Source: Commensalibacter sp963921845
Lineage (GTDB): Bacteria; Pseudomonadota; Alphaproteobacteria; Acetobacterales; Acetobacteraceae
DNA length: 15,118 nucleotides
Direction: 5' to 3'
Assembly: GCF_963921845.1 (NCBI RefSeq)
Contig: NZ_CAWUGZ010000077.1
Location: forward strand, 1-15,118
Part shown: positions 7,515 to 14,925 of the stretch, piece after piece
How positions within the stretch are numbered: position 1 is the first letter of the stretch
Layout of the letters: every line of letters begins with the position of its first letter
Made by a program: the position numbers and the translations under genes
Notes under the pieces: generated by a model
Seen by the model: only the letters and a program-made list of their open reading frames with translations
Databases searched by the model: none
What the model was told of the DNA's origin: nothing

Positions 7515-8501
7515 TCAGAAGTGGGAAAGATCAAGTATGATTTTACCACTATGACTACCGCTTTCCATGAGCTCATGGGCGTGTTGAACGCATTCGAACG
7601 GAAGTACTTTGTGTATAAGCGGCATTACTTTTTTATTGGATAAAAGAGGCCAAACGTTTTTATAAAGGGACTGAGCAATATATCCTTTGAAATCGCTTGA
7701 GCGGGGTCTTAACGTACTTCCGGTTATGGTCAGTCTTTTACCGACCATAGTGGCCAGATTAACGTCTTGGGCTTTAACACCCCCTTGGAAAGAAATAATA
7801 ACCAATCGGCCATCGTAGTCTAGAGCCTTAATGTTTTTATTAAAATATGATGCTCCCATTATATCTAAAATGAGATTAACTCCTTTACCATCCGTAAGTG
7901 CTTTAATTTTTTCAACAAAATCATCGTGCTTGTAATCAATAGCGTGCGTTGCACCTAATGTTAAACAACATTTTGCTTTTTCTTCGCTGCCTACAGTAGT
8001 ATACACTTTTGCGCCAAATTGATGCGCTAATTGTATGGCAACCGTCCCTATACCGCCACTACCACCATGAATAAGGACAGAATCTTGAGAACTCAGCTTG
8101 CCAATTTCAAAAAGGTTAGTCCATACGGTAAAAAATGTCTCGGGTAGGGCTGCAGCTTGAACCGCATCAAACCCTTGCGGCCAAGGTAAACATTGCTCTT
8201 CGGGCACGGAACATAATTGGGCGTAACCGCCACCATTTGTCAATGCACACACCCGATCGCCCCGTTTAAATTTTGAATTTGCGTTGAGCTGTACTATTTC
8301 CCCTGCAACTTCGAGCCCTAAGCGTGGATTGGCCCCTGGGGGAGGGGGATAAAGTCCTTTGCGTTGCATGATGTCAGGACGATTGATCCCAGCTGCCAAC
8401 ACTTTGATGATAACTTCACCGTCTTTAAGAGTAGGGGGAGCAACTTCGGTGATTTCTAATACGCTAGGCTCGCCAGGATGGGTATAAGTTATGGCTTTCA
8501 T
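7515..8501 (-). CDS. NAD(P)H:quinone oxidoreductase, PIG3/Qor-type MDR
   Basis: The 328-residue member of the medium-chain dehydrogenase/reductase superfamily has a GroES-like N-terminal half (1-~125) and a Rossmann half with the NADPH motif HGGSGGIGTVAIQLA (145-159). The residue aligned with the catalytic zinc Cys of alcohol dehydrogenases is not Cys (AAGINRPDIMQRKGLYPPPPG), as expected for zinc-free quinone oxidoreductases of the PIG3 (TIGR02824) branch. The probable role is one-electron quinone reduction and redox detoxification with NADPH, inferred from the family. The start is ATG at 8501. It is divergent from ruvX, with a 142-base intergenic region that must hold both promoters. Confidence 0.88.
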   Translation of the reverse strand: MKAITYTHPGEPSVLEITEVAPPTLKDGEVIIKVLAAGINRPDIMQRKGLYPPPPGANPRLGLEVAGEIVQLNANSKFKRGDRVCALTNGGGYAQLCSVPEEQCLPWPQGFDAVQAAALPETFFTVWTNLFEIGKLSSQDSVLIHGGSGGIGTVAIQLAHQFGAKVYTTVGSEEKAKCCLTLGATHAIDYKHDDFVEKIKALTDGKGVNLILDIMGASYFNKNIKALDYDGRLVIISFQGGVKAQDVNLATMVGKRLTITGSTLRPRSSDFKGYIAQSLYKNVWPLLSNKKVMPLIHKVLPFECVQHAHELMESGSHSGKIILDLSHF

Positions 8502-8643
8502 TATAATAGCTATCCTTTATCTTTATTAATAGAGTATAACAGCGGAATATATGTGGATGCAGTGGTATGGCACTCCATAAAATTCTAGCTACGCTGGTCT
8601 TTAAAAACAACCCCTTATTGCACTGTTTGGTTTTATTAAATTT

Positions 8644-9111
8644 ATGCTTTATCAATCGTTAAAAGAGTATAGTCAGGTTATTCCTAAACATCACCGGTTA
8701 CTGGGTATCGATCCTGGGCGAAAAAAAATTGGTTTGGCGCTTTCCGACGTTACATTGATGCTAGCTTCGCCCAAAGAGACAGTCAAACGAGGCAAGATGC
8801 TTGCGTTAGTGCAAACGATTAGGCAATTGCAAAAGGAAGAAGCGATTGGTGGGTTGGTTTGTGGGTTACCTTTATCCTTAAGCGGTGAGTTCGGACCCGC
8901 CGCGCAAGCCGCCCGGGATTGGGTAATTGCGCTTTCGCAGGCGACCGCTTTGCCAGCTTATTTATGGGATGAACGTTTAACGACCAGTGCGGTGAATCGG
9001 TTATTGATTGAAGAGGCAGATCTTAGTCGTAAACGTCGTGGCGAGGTAGTCGATAAAGTGGCTGCCAGTTATATGCTGCAAACTGTATTGGATAAGCTTA
9101 AAACCCTGTAA
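8644..9111 (+). CDS. ruvX: RuvX/YqgF family Holliday junction resolvase
   Basis: The RNase H-fold protein (155 residues) has the expected acidic residues: Asp23 in GIDPGRKKIGLALSD, Glu110 in LWDERLTT and Asp137 in VDKVAASYML. It also has the VCGLPLSLSGEFGP segment. The family acts in Holliday junction resolution and in 16S rRNA 5' processing in E. coli. The start is the ATG at 8644; about 18 residues precede the first strand, slightly longer than usual, and no strong ribosome-binding site is visible. Its end overlaps the opposite-strand lipoprotein gene by 14 bases. The usual alphaproteobacterial neighbours gatC and gatA are not present. Confidence 0.9.
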   Translation: MLYQSLKEYSQVIPKHHRLLGIDPGRKKIGLALSDVTLMLASPKETVKRGKMLALVQTIRQLQKEEAIGGLVCGLPLSLSGEFGPAAQAARDWVIALSQATALPAYLWDERLTTSAVNRLLIEEADLSRKRRGEVVDKVAASYMLQTVLDKLKTL

Positions 9112-9457
9112 ATGTATTTTGAGTCGCTTGTGTTGCGCCAAGTGCATTAAGGTAAGATTCGTAAATTGCAATTTTATTTAACGCCTCCTTTAGACAAGGG
9201 TTTGAGGAGAACGCAGAATTTTGAAGAGATTGGCATTGATTAACCGCATCGTTGGCTTGTTGTTGATAGCGATGCAAACGATCCAAAGCGGCAGGGTCAG
9301 GCGTTCCGAAATACCCATTCCGATATTCTTGATCCAAAGCCGTGATAAAGCGATATTTATGTTGTGCTGCGCTGAAGCGATCAAGTTTTGCAGGATAACT
9401 GCATTGCAATAAAAGTAAGCTACTTGTAAGTGCAAAGTATCGTAAAAAATTTTTCAT
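9098..9457 (-). CDS. small putative lipoprotein, unknown function
   Basis: I place the start at the ATG at 9457, giving 119 residues. From there the protein begins MKNFLRYFALTSSLLLLQC, a textbook lipoprotein signal peptide with lipobox LLQC and Cys19 as the modified residue. The frame opens further upstream to 9583, but those 42 residues would bury the signal peptide. The mature part is short, helical and polar, with RYQQQANDAVNQCQSL and two further cysteines (CQSLQNSAFSSNPC) that could form a disulphide in the envelope. I do not recognise the family. Its 3' end overlaps ruvX by 14 bases, tail to tail. Confidence 0.7.
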   Translation of the reverse strand: MKNFLRYFALTSSLLLLQCSYPAKLDRFSAAQHKYRFITALDQEYRNGYFGTPDPAALDRLHRYQQQANDAVNQCQSLQNSAFSSNPCLKEALNKIAIYESYLNALGATQATQNTFTGF

Positions 9458-9672
9458 AGTTTTATCTTTGTAGAAATTTTTAAGAAACATATCGCACCGT
9501 ATCAATGGGATTGAAAAGACAAACTTGAGGGTTGAATTTATTTGATTATGTTTAACACCATAGTTCTTTTTAAAGAACCTCAAAATTCTTTTTTAACTTA
9601 TTAGCACATTCGACTTTGCTGTGTGCAGGGTCGCACTTATGACGAGTAGAAAAATTTCTTTATGTTCACGTT

Positions 9673-9710
9673 TATTTGAATTTATCTTTTTGTAAAATCG
9701 AATTCAAATA
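9673..9710. promoter_or_regulatory. 10-bp inverted repeat upstream of the IolI-like gene
   Basis: TATTTGAATT at 9673-9682 and AATTCAAATA at 9701-9710 are perfect reverse complements separated by 18 bases, ending 29 bases before the ATG at 9740. The arm spacing and the promoter-proximal location fit a dimeric regulator-binding site. The spacer is T/A-rich and could hold promoter elements. The function is inferred from geometry alone. Confidence 0.4.
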
Positions 9711-9739
9711 CTGAAAGTAGAGTTATAAGGACACAACAC

Positions 9740-10558
9740 ATGAGTTTTCCGAAATTTGCATTAAATCGCAGTGTAGCCCCCCATTTATCCTTCGATGGAT
9801 ATCTAAAATTATGTACTGCATTAAATGTTGACGCCATTGAATTGCGCAATGATTTGCCTGGAATTGATCTTTACAATCGGTCGAAACAAAAACATATTCA
9901 AGAATGCTGTGCTCAACATGCTATTAAAATTTTAACCATTAATGCGCTGTATCCTTTTGACCTTTGGAATAGGGATCGTGAAAAGCAAGCCGGTACGTTG
10001 TTCGAAATGGCAGAGCATATGGGGGTGCACGCAATTGTTTGTTGCCCTTTTAATGAAAAAAACGATGTAAGAACGCCAGATGAACGAAAAAAAGATCTAT
10101 ACACTGCGTTAACGCATTTGAAAAAACTATGTTTAGCGTCGGGTGTGCGTGCATTTATTGAGCCCTTGGGATTTACCCAATCCGCTTTACGTAGAAAAAA
10201 AGATGCGGTAGACGCCATCAACGCAGTTGAAGGCCAAGGCGTTTTTAAATTGGTGCATGATACCTTTCATCACCATTTGGCTCAGGAAAAAAATTTTTTT
10301 GTAGAGTATACGGGTATTGTGCATGTGTCCGGGGTTATGGATTCGTCCATTGCCTTAAATCATCTGTTGGATGCCCATCGTGTGTTAGTGTATTCTGCGG
10401 ATCAATTGGAAAACATTGACCAATTAAAACAATTTCAGATTGCCCGTTACAAGGGCTATGTCTCGTACGAACCGTTTGCGGAATCGGTTCAGAATTCTGG
10501 AACTATTCAGCGTGATCTGAAAGAGAGCATGAATTTTATTCGAAACCAGTTAAATTAA
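9740..10558 (+). CDS. IolI-like sugar-phosphate isomerase/epimerase, xylose-isomerase-type TIM barrel
   Basis: The 272-residue AP-endonuclease-2/xylose-isomerase-like TIM barrel shows the metal-site motifs FIEPLGF (Glu141), LVHDTFHHH (171-179, Asp174 with nearby His), VHVSGV (His195) and SYEPF (Glu244). The opening FALNRSVAPHLSFDGYLKL and VDAIELRNDLPG closely fit proteins annotated as inositol-catabolism TIM-barrel (IolI, 2-keto-myo-inositol isomerase) in alphaproteobacteria. The exact substrate cannot be read from sequence, and related families include hydroxypyruvate isomerase and xylulose epimerase. AAGG at 9727-9730 lies 9 bases before the ATG. It stands alone, with no other iol genes in the window, and a perfect inverted repeat lies upstream. 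Confidence 0.78.
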   Translation: MSFPKFALNRSVAPHLSFDGYLKLCTALNVDAIELRNDLPGIDLYNRSKQKHIQECCAQHAIKILTINALYPFDLWNRDREKQAGTLFEMAEHMGVHAIVCCPFNEKNDVRTPDERKKDLYTALTHLKKLCLASGVRAFIEPLGFTQSALRRKKDAVDAINAVEGQGVFKLVHDTFHHHLAQEKNFFVEYTGIVHVSGVMDSSIALNHLLDAHRVLVYSADQLENIDQLKQFQIARYKGYVSYEPFAESVQNSGTIQRDLKESMNFIRNQLN

Positions 10559-11499
10559 ATTTAAAGGCGCGATAGATTTGAGAATAGTTTGAAAGATTTA
10601 TACATAGATCTTGTGTAAATCAACGGAATTTAAATGTTTAATGAATTGTAATGGTATAGGGTTTGTTTATTAGCTTGGGATTATACAATCCCAATCGTCT
10701 GAAAACCAGACTAGGTAACGCTATTTTATATGGGTAAGTTATATAGAAGTAAAAGAAAAAGACAGCAGTAAAAACTGACCAGAATTTGTAATCAATTTTA
10801 CGAAAAAAATCATCACCTCATTTTTTTATGGTAGGCAACTTAAACAATAGAAGGTGGCAGAGACTGCTTAGGAAAACAAAGACATTCCCATTATTCTAAT
10901 CTGTATCGTGCTACAAATGTGTTAACTGTGAGGGATGATGAGGTTTTCTTGCCAATGGTCTGAGCCATTTGATAGTGAAATATGTTTAGTTAACCCTGTA
11001 CAATTTAAATGACTAGAATGCAGCGGCCTAGTTCAGTTGATATTTTTTTTAAGATCGAAAAAGTCTTATTTTTACCCAAAACGCTTTAACCATCAATGTT
11101 GGTAACACAATGATTGGTGGTAATAGCCTAAGTAGATTTGTACTTAATCCAAAGTTTAAAAGATTATTATCATTATCAAAAATATAATATTGTAAAATCG
11201 AGGCAATTTCGGAAATATTCTATATAGCTAAAGCGATTTTAAAGCTAAATAAATTTACAATCGAAAACCGAACTTTAAATCCATTTAGGTAGAAAAAAAG
11301 CATTGGTTAAATTGTGTTTATGATGCATATAACGTATTGCTTTTCAAACAGATTTCTGTTGAAACAGTGAAAACTATCGAGAAAACGTTGTAATTTTTGC
11401 CAGGCTCTGAGCTTGGTTGTTATTTAGTGATGGAGTGGATCATTATTTTACACAAATTGTATAAAACGTTATCAAATTACTTCACGCTTAACAATCTTT
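10559..11499. other. about 0.95 kb AT-rich gene-free region
   Basis: No open frame longer than about 40 codons with recognisable content occurs on either strand. Stops are dense in all frames, and I could not rebuild a broken gene or transposase from the fragments. A 35-codon frame at about 11056-11187 is not recognisable. The only visible structure is a pair of perfect short hairpins near 10674-10714. It separates the housekeeping block from the toxin-like gene pair and may be decayed DNA, a regulatory or RNA region, or a boundary of the accessory island. Confidence 0.6.
10674..10714. other. tandem short hairpins
   Basis: TTGGGATT-ATAC-AATCCCAA (starting near 10675) is a perfect 8-bp stem with a 4-base loop. 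It is followed within a few bases by GTCTG-AAAAC-CAGAC, a perfect 5-bp stem. Neither is followed by a convincing T-run on either strand, so they are not clear intrinsic terminators, and the pair does not fold as a tRNA. They may belong to a structured RNA or lie at the 3' end of the IolI-like transcript. Confidence 0.35.
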
Positions 11500-11529
11500 G
11501 AAGGCGTGGAAAATTTTATAGAAATAAAA

Positions 11530-11557
11530 GTGCAGCTTTACATGAGTAAAGCCGCAC
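11530..11557 (-). terminator. intrinsic terminator of first Cry-like gene
   Basis: GTGCAGCTTTAC at 11530-11541 pairs with GTAAAGCCGCAC at 11546-11557 in a 12-bp stem with one G-U pair and a 4-base loop. It lies 10 bases beyond the stop codon of the minus-strand gene. Read on the minus strand, the hairpin is followed by CTTTTATTT, a moderate T-rich tail. An equivalent hairpin sits at the same distance after the second copy. Confidence 0.7.
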
Positions 11558-11567
11558 AAATAGTATC

Positions 11568-13037
11568 TTATTCCGTTAAAAATTGTGAATACATGGTATT
11601 GGCAGCGGTTTGAAGCATAGACTTGGCTAAATCATTGTTGTAAATACCGCTAAATCCTATACCTCCCAGTGAGTGTCCACTCTGGAACGATGGAGACATG
11701 TAATAAGGAAGATAATCGCTGGTTCCCATCATTGTACAAAGATTGTAAGGTTGTGGAATAGTGGTGTCATCTCTATAATCTGGGTCATTAATTTCACCAA
11801 TTTCTATTTGCGTACCTTCCAATGAATAAAATCCGACTCTACTTACAAAAATTTCTGCCCATACAGAAATCTTGTTGATGTGATTGTATCCGAAAGCTTG
11901 ATTTGTGAAAAACACAGTATAGTCGGGATCAAAATGAGTTGTTGGTGTTTTACCAAAGTCAAGAGTGACGCTAACGGGATCACTGCCTGGTGATGCTATT
12001 GTATTAACTTCACAACGAATACCGGTACATCTGCTAATTGGTGATTTGTCTTGGGCAATACCAATTTCAGCAATGTCATTTGCACCCGTCATTTGAGTTA
12101 TTCTCGGCACTTGAATATTACCTTTAGAATCTTCTGAATCCATTTCAGTATTACTGCCATCTCGACAGCATGCTATTATGTCTTCAACGGAGAGGTATAC
12201 CATATTACCGTTTTCATCAAAATAGTTAGGGAACGATCCGTAAGCACAAAGAGGAATTCTGCATTGAAAAACATCTGTTGGATTAATATAATCGTCTATA
12301 TTACTGCTCCATAATTTATTTACAAATGAGATCACACTAATATAGTAGTACCTGCAAAAAACAACACGTGGATTAGTATATGATATACCAGTATAATTAA
12401 TAGCAGATTGTTCTAAATTCGATAGGTATGATGTGGCATTATTTACGGTACTTGCCAAATCGTTTTTAATGGCTGCTATTTGATTAAAGGTCAATCCCAT
12501 ATCGTAGCGGCCTCTATAGCTCTCGACAAAGAAAGTGATTTTCAAATTAATTATCATAGCATAGAGGGGGGTAAAAGACAAAGCGAACTTGCTCCCGGTT
12601 AATTTGAAGTTTTCTTCAACCCCATCAAGAAACGTTAGAAGGGCATTAAACGAATTTAAAGCAAGGTCATATTCTCCTTGCTGCAGTTGCTCTCCATATG
12701 TATTAAGCTTATCCTTAACCTCATTAATTTTATTTTGAAGCACAGTCCATTCTTCAGCGTCTATTTCGTCCCCGACGAGTTCTTTTACCTTATCTTTGAT
12801 ACTGCTCCAGACATCGACATCAGTGGTTGGCCAAAATATGCCAACCAGAAAGTTAAGCGCCCCCCCGACCACTGGGATTTCGGACGCACCCCATTTTACA
12901 AAGGCCCCAGCAATGGCCAAAGGGTCGGAGACCAACGTAAGGTCTTGCTGTGCTTTGGAAAGTTGTTTTTTGTAAGCATCTAAGTTAAAATTTTTCTTGA
13001 TTAATGCTTGGTTCTGTAATAATTTAAGATCAGACAT
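11568..13037 (-). CDS. Cry delta-endotoxin-like protein, copy 1
   Basis: The 489-residue protein lacks a signal peptide. Residues ~36-215 resemble the helical pore-forming domain I of Cry delta-endotoxins: a hydrophobic start (IPVVGGALNFLVGIFWP, 54-70), amphipathic helices with VWSSIKDKVKELV and LQNKINEVKDKL, then a central apolar helix (SFTPLYAMIINLKITFF, 154-170) leading to ESYRGRYDMG. In Cry proteins the corresponding segment reads like ...PLF....L....A..HL..LRD. After residue 220 it departs from the classical three-domain toxins. It has conserved Cys228, 259, 264, 290, 291, 337 and 434 and a beta-rich tail (HINKISVWAEIFVSRVGFYSLEG...SLGGIGFSGIY) reminiscent of a jacalin/beta-prism lectin fold. 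The ATG at 13037 has a weak GCGGAAAA site. A pore-forming toxin acting on eukaryotic membranes is the likely role, inferred from fold alone. Confidence 0.72.
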   Translation of the reverse strand: MSDLKLLQNQALIKKNFNLDAYKKQLSKAQQDLTLVSDPLAIAGAFVKWGASEIPVVGGALNFLVGIFWPTTDVDVWSSIKDKVKELVGDEIDAEEWTVLQNKINEVKDKLNTYGEQLQQGEYDLALNSFNALLTFLDGVEENFKLTGSKFALSFTPLYAMIINLKITFFVESYRGRYDMGLTFNQIAAIKNDLASTVNNATSYLSNLEQSAINYTGISYTNPRVVFCRYYYISVISFVNKLWSSNIDDYINPTDVFQCRIPLCAYGSFPNYFDENGNMVYLSVEDIIACCRDGSNTEMDSEDSKGNIQVPRITQMTGANDIAEIGIAQDKSPISRCTGIRCEVNTIASPGSDPVSVTLDFGKTPTTHFDPDYTVFFTNQAFGYNHINKISVWAEIFVSRVGFYSLEGTQIEIGEINDPDYRDDTTIPQPYNLCTMMGTSDYLPYYMSPSFQSGHSLGGIGFSGIYNNDLAKSMLQTAANTMYSQFLTE

Positions 13038-13172
13038 AGTTTTTTCCGCTTATGTTTATAGAGTTTGTGGATAACGCATCCACAGGCGACTAGCAATAGT
13101 TAACCGCTATACGTAATTGTTTCAGGCTTTTACGTCTTGGTTAATATTGTTTTATAATTATACCAAAAATCC
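13038..13172 (-). promoter_or_regulatory. conserved promoter and leader of Cry-like gene 1
   Basis: This 135-base block matches the one upstream of copy 2 (14926-15060) without gaps and with 7 differences. On the minus strand it contains TATAAT (13157-13162) preceded by TGG, an extended -10. A weak -35, TAGACT (13180-13185), lies 17 bases upstream. A transcript starting near 13150 would have a leader of about 110 bases. The leader holds inverted repeats ACGTAA...TTACGT, ATAG...CTAT around GTTAAC, and TGTGGAT...ATCCACA just before the ribosome-binding region. The high conservation suggests shared regulation, possibly at the RNA level. Confidence 0.65.
13066..13084. promoter_or_regulatory. TGTGGATAACGCATCCACA inverted repeat with a DnaA-box-like arm
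   Basis: This element in the leader of copy 1 forms a perfect 7-bp inverted repeat with a 5-base centre. One arm read on the minus strand, TTATCCACA, matches the DnaA-box consensus. The equivalent site of copy 2 (14954-14972, TGTGGGTTACGCATCCACA) has lost both the perfect stem and the consensus box. It could be a DnaA site, an RNA hairpin, or another operator. Confidence 0.4.
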
Positions 13173-13394
13173 TTAGTACAGTCTAGGTTCGTTTGCATCA
13201 CTAGAATGTGATTTAATAAAGTGAAGCGTCAATAAAGTGTAATAAGATACGTTTATTCTAAAAAATCGTTATAATGATTAACCCTGCAGATAAAAACTTC
13301 ACTTCATTCCGATGCTTTATAGTTTGAACACGTTTGTAAACATGTCGCTATAATTTTTTTGCAGCCGCATTGTTGTCAAAATTGCCTAATCTTA
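13173..13394. other. spacer between tandem toxin units
   Basis: This AT-rich spacer of about 220 bases has no gene on either strand. It contains a near-palindrome, ACACGTTTGTAAACATGT (13328-13345), with one mismatched pair in each arm, which could be a regulator site. Near its end CTTTC and GAAAG arms flank AAAGCGT at the edge of the duplicated unit. Nothing else is recognisable. Confidence 0.5.
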
Positions 13395-13430
13395 CCCGCT
13401 TTCAAAGCGTGAAAGTTTACAAAATAAAAA

Positions 13431-13456
13431 TGCGACTTTATACAAGTAAAGCCGCA
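13431..13456 (-). terminator. intrinsic terminator of second Cry-like gene
   Basis: TGCGACTTTA (13431-13440) pairs with TAAAGCCGCA (13447-13456) around a 6-base loop, with one mismatched or wobble position. It lies 11 bases past the stop codon. On the minus strand it is followed by TTTTTATTTTG, a good T-rich tail. It corresponds to the hairpin at 11530-11557, showing that the duplication included the terminator. Confidence 0.7.
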
Positions 13457-13467
13457 CAAATAATATT

Positions 13468-14925
13468 TTATTCAGTTAAAAATTGTGAATACATGGTGTT
13501 GGCCGCGGTTTGAAGCAAAGGTTTAGCTAAATCATTATCGTAGATAGCACCCACTCCTACCCCCCCGAGTTCGTGACCACTTCCTGAATGATCGGCATAA
13601 ACATCGCTGGGCCCCATAATTGTACATAGATTATAGGGGGGTGGAATGGTAACATCATACCGAGGATCCTGATAATCATATTGGCCGATTTCGATGCTAT
13701 TGCCTTCCTTTGAGTAAAACCCAAGCCTGGATATATAGTTTGCTGCCCATATGGATACTTTGTTGATATGATCATTGGTAAAATCGGCTGTAGTTAGCTG
13801 AACTGTATACGTAGAGTCCCATACAGTACTAGGTGTTTTACCTATATTTATGGTCTGAGTTTCACTATGTCCGCCCTCTTGGCATGATGTGAAAAGGGTA
13901 TAACGAATTCCCGTACACCTACCAACTGGGGAATTATCGCGAGTTATACCAACTGTAAGAGCTTTGATAGGGCAATCGTTCCTTGGTGCAATGGGAGATA
14001 CATGAATTAGACCACTATCATCAAAATAATCATCCAGGCTATTACAGCCATCGCGGCAACACTTTAATATATCCTGTTTTGATAGATATTGCATTCCGCT
14101 ACTTGTTTCTGCATTAGGGAATGTCCCGTATGCACAAACAGGGATCCTGCATCCCCAAACGTCCGATGGATTTAAATAGTATTCTACATTCGCATTCCAC
14201 AAAAAATTATTAAAAGAGAGTACACTAAGATAGTAATAGTTACAGAAACTAATATATTTGGGTGTATCCCCTATGCCTGTGTTGTTTATTACAGATCTTT
14301 CCAAATTAGCCAAATATAATTTGGCACCGTTTACAGTGCTTGCCAGATCATTTTGAATTGCCGTTATTTGATTTGTAGACAAGCCCATATCATTACGAGC
14401 TCTGTAGCTTTCTACGAAAAAGGTAATTTTCAAATTGATCATCATAGAAAACAGGGGCGAGAAAGAATAAGCAAAATTATGTCCTGTTAACTTGAAGAGG
14501 TCTTCTTTGCCAATAAAGTCATTTAAAAGGTAATTGAAAGAGTTTAAGGCAAGATCATATTGACCCTTTTGTAATTCTTCAGCGTAAGCATTTAATTTAT
14601 CTTTAACCTCATTAAGTTCAGTTTGGAGCCTGCTCCATTCTGCGGTATCAATTTCGTCATCAACGAGATTTTTGACCCTATCTTTAATGGTTTCCCATAC
14701 ATCTGTATCATTGGTTGGCCAAAATATACCTGTCATAAAGGATAGAAATCCCCCAACCATTGGGATTTCAGATAGACCCCATTGTATGGCGGCTCCAATA
14801 ATGGCCAAAGGGTCGGTAACCAAGGTAAGGTCTTGTTGGGCTTTTGAAAGTTGTTTTTTGTAAGTATCTAAGTCAAAATTTTTCTTGATTAATGCTTGGT
14901 TCTGTAATAATTTAAGATCAGACAT
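13468..14925 (-). CDS. Cry delta-endotoxin-like protein, copy 2
   Basis: This 485-residue paralogue aligns with copy 1 without gaps over the first 270 residues; 43 of the first 50 are identical. It has the same domain-I-like plan: IPMVGGFLSFMTGIFWP (54-70), VWETIKDRVKNLV, LQTELNEVKDKL, and the apolar helix SFSPLFSMMINLKITFF (154-170) before ESYRARNDMG. Cys228, 259, 264, 289, 290, 337 and 434 match copy 1, and Cys294, 318 and 348 are extra. Residues ~270-335 and ~415-455 differ strongly from copy 1, including small gaps, whereas the last 20 residues are nearly identical. There is no signal peptide, so release would need lysis, a secretion system or crystal-like accumulation. The ATG at 14925 has the same weak GCGGAAAA site. 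The toxin role is inferred from fold resemblance. Confidence 0.72.
   Translation of the reverse strand: MSDLKLLQNQALIKKNFDLDTYKKQLSKAQQDLTLVTDPLAIIGAAIQWGLSEIPMVGGFLSFMTGIFWPTNDTDVWETIKDRVKNLVDDEIDTAEWSRLQTELNEVKDKLNAYAEELQKGQYDLALNSFNYLLNDFIGKEDLFKLTGHNFAYSFSPLFSMMINLKITFFVESYRARNDMGLSTNQITAIQNDLASTVNGAKLYLANLERSVINNTGIGDTPKYISFCNYYYLSVLSFNNFLWNANVEYYLNPSDVWGCRIPVCAYGTFPNAETSSGMQYLSKQDILKCCRDGCNSLDDYFDDSGLIHVSPIAPRNDCPIKALTVGITRDNSPVGRCTGIRYTLFTSCQEGGHSETQTINIGKTPSTVWDSTYTVQLTTADFTNDHINKVSIWAANYISRLGFYSKEGNSIEIGQYDYQDPRYDVTIPPPYNLCTIMGPSDVYADHSGSGHELGGVGVGAIYDNDLAKPLLQTAANTMYSQFLTE

Larger units (their letters stand above)
11500..13172 (-). repeat. tandem toxin-gene unit, copy 1
   Basis: This block comprises promoter/leader, coding sequence and 3' hairpin, and is a paralogous copy of 13395-15060 in the same orientation. 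Start codons are 1888 bases apart. Similarity is highest at both ends (leader and first ~50 codons; last ~25 codons and terminator) and lowest in the coding middle. It arose by tandem duplication of a complete transcription unit. The outer limits are estimated from where similarity fades. Confidence 0.8.

Noticed and set aside
9458..9583. 42-residue N-terminal extension of the small lipoprotein frame
   Set aside because: It would place residues ahead of a clear lipoprotein signal peptide that begins at the ATG at 9457; a non-standard buried signal is unlikely.
9913..10221. 102-residue antisense frame within the IolI-like gene
   Set aside because: It is fully inside a well-supported gene on the other strand, with low-information sequence; it is a shadow of the real frame.
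10674..10714. Possible tRNA or intrinsic terminator
   Set aside because: There is no T-loop consensus or acceptor pairing for a tRNA, and no convincing T-run after either hairpin.
13066..13084. Replication origin suggested by a DnaA-box-like sequence
   Set aside because: Only one consensus box is present, with no cluster, no dnaA/dnaN or parAB nearby and no origin-like architecture.
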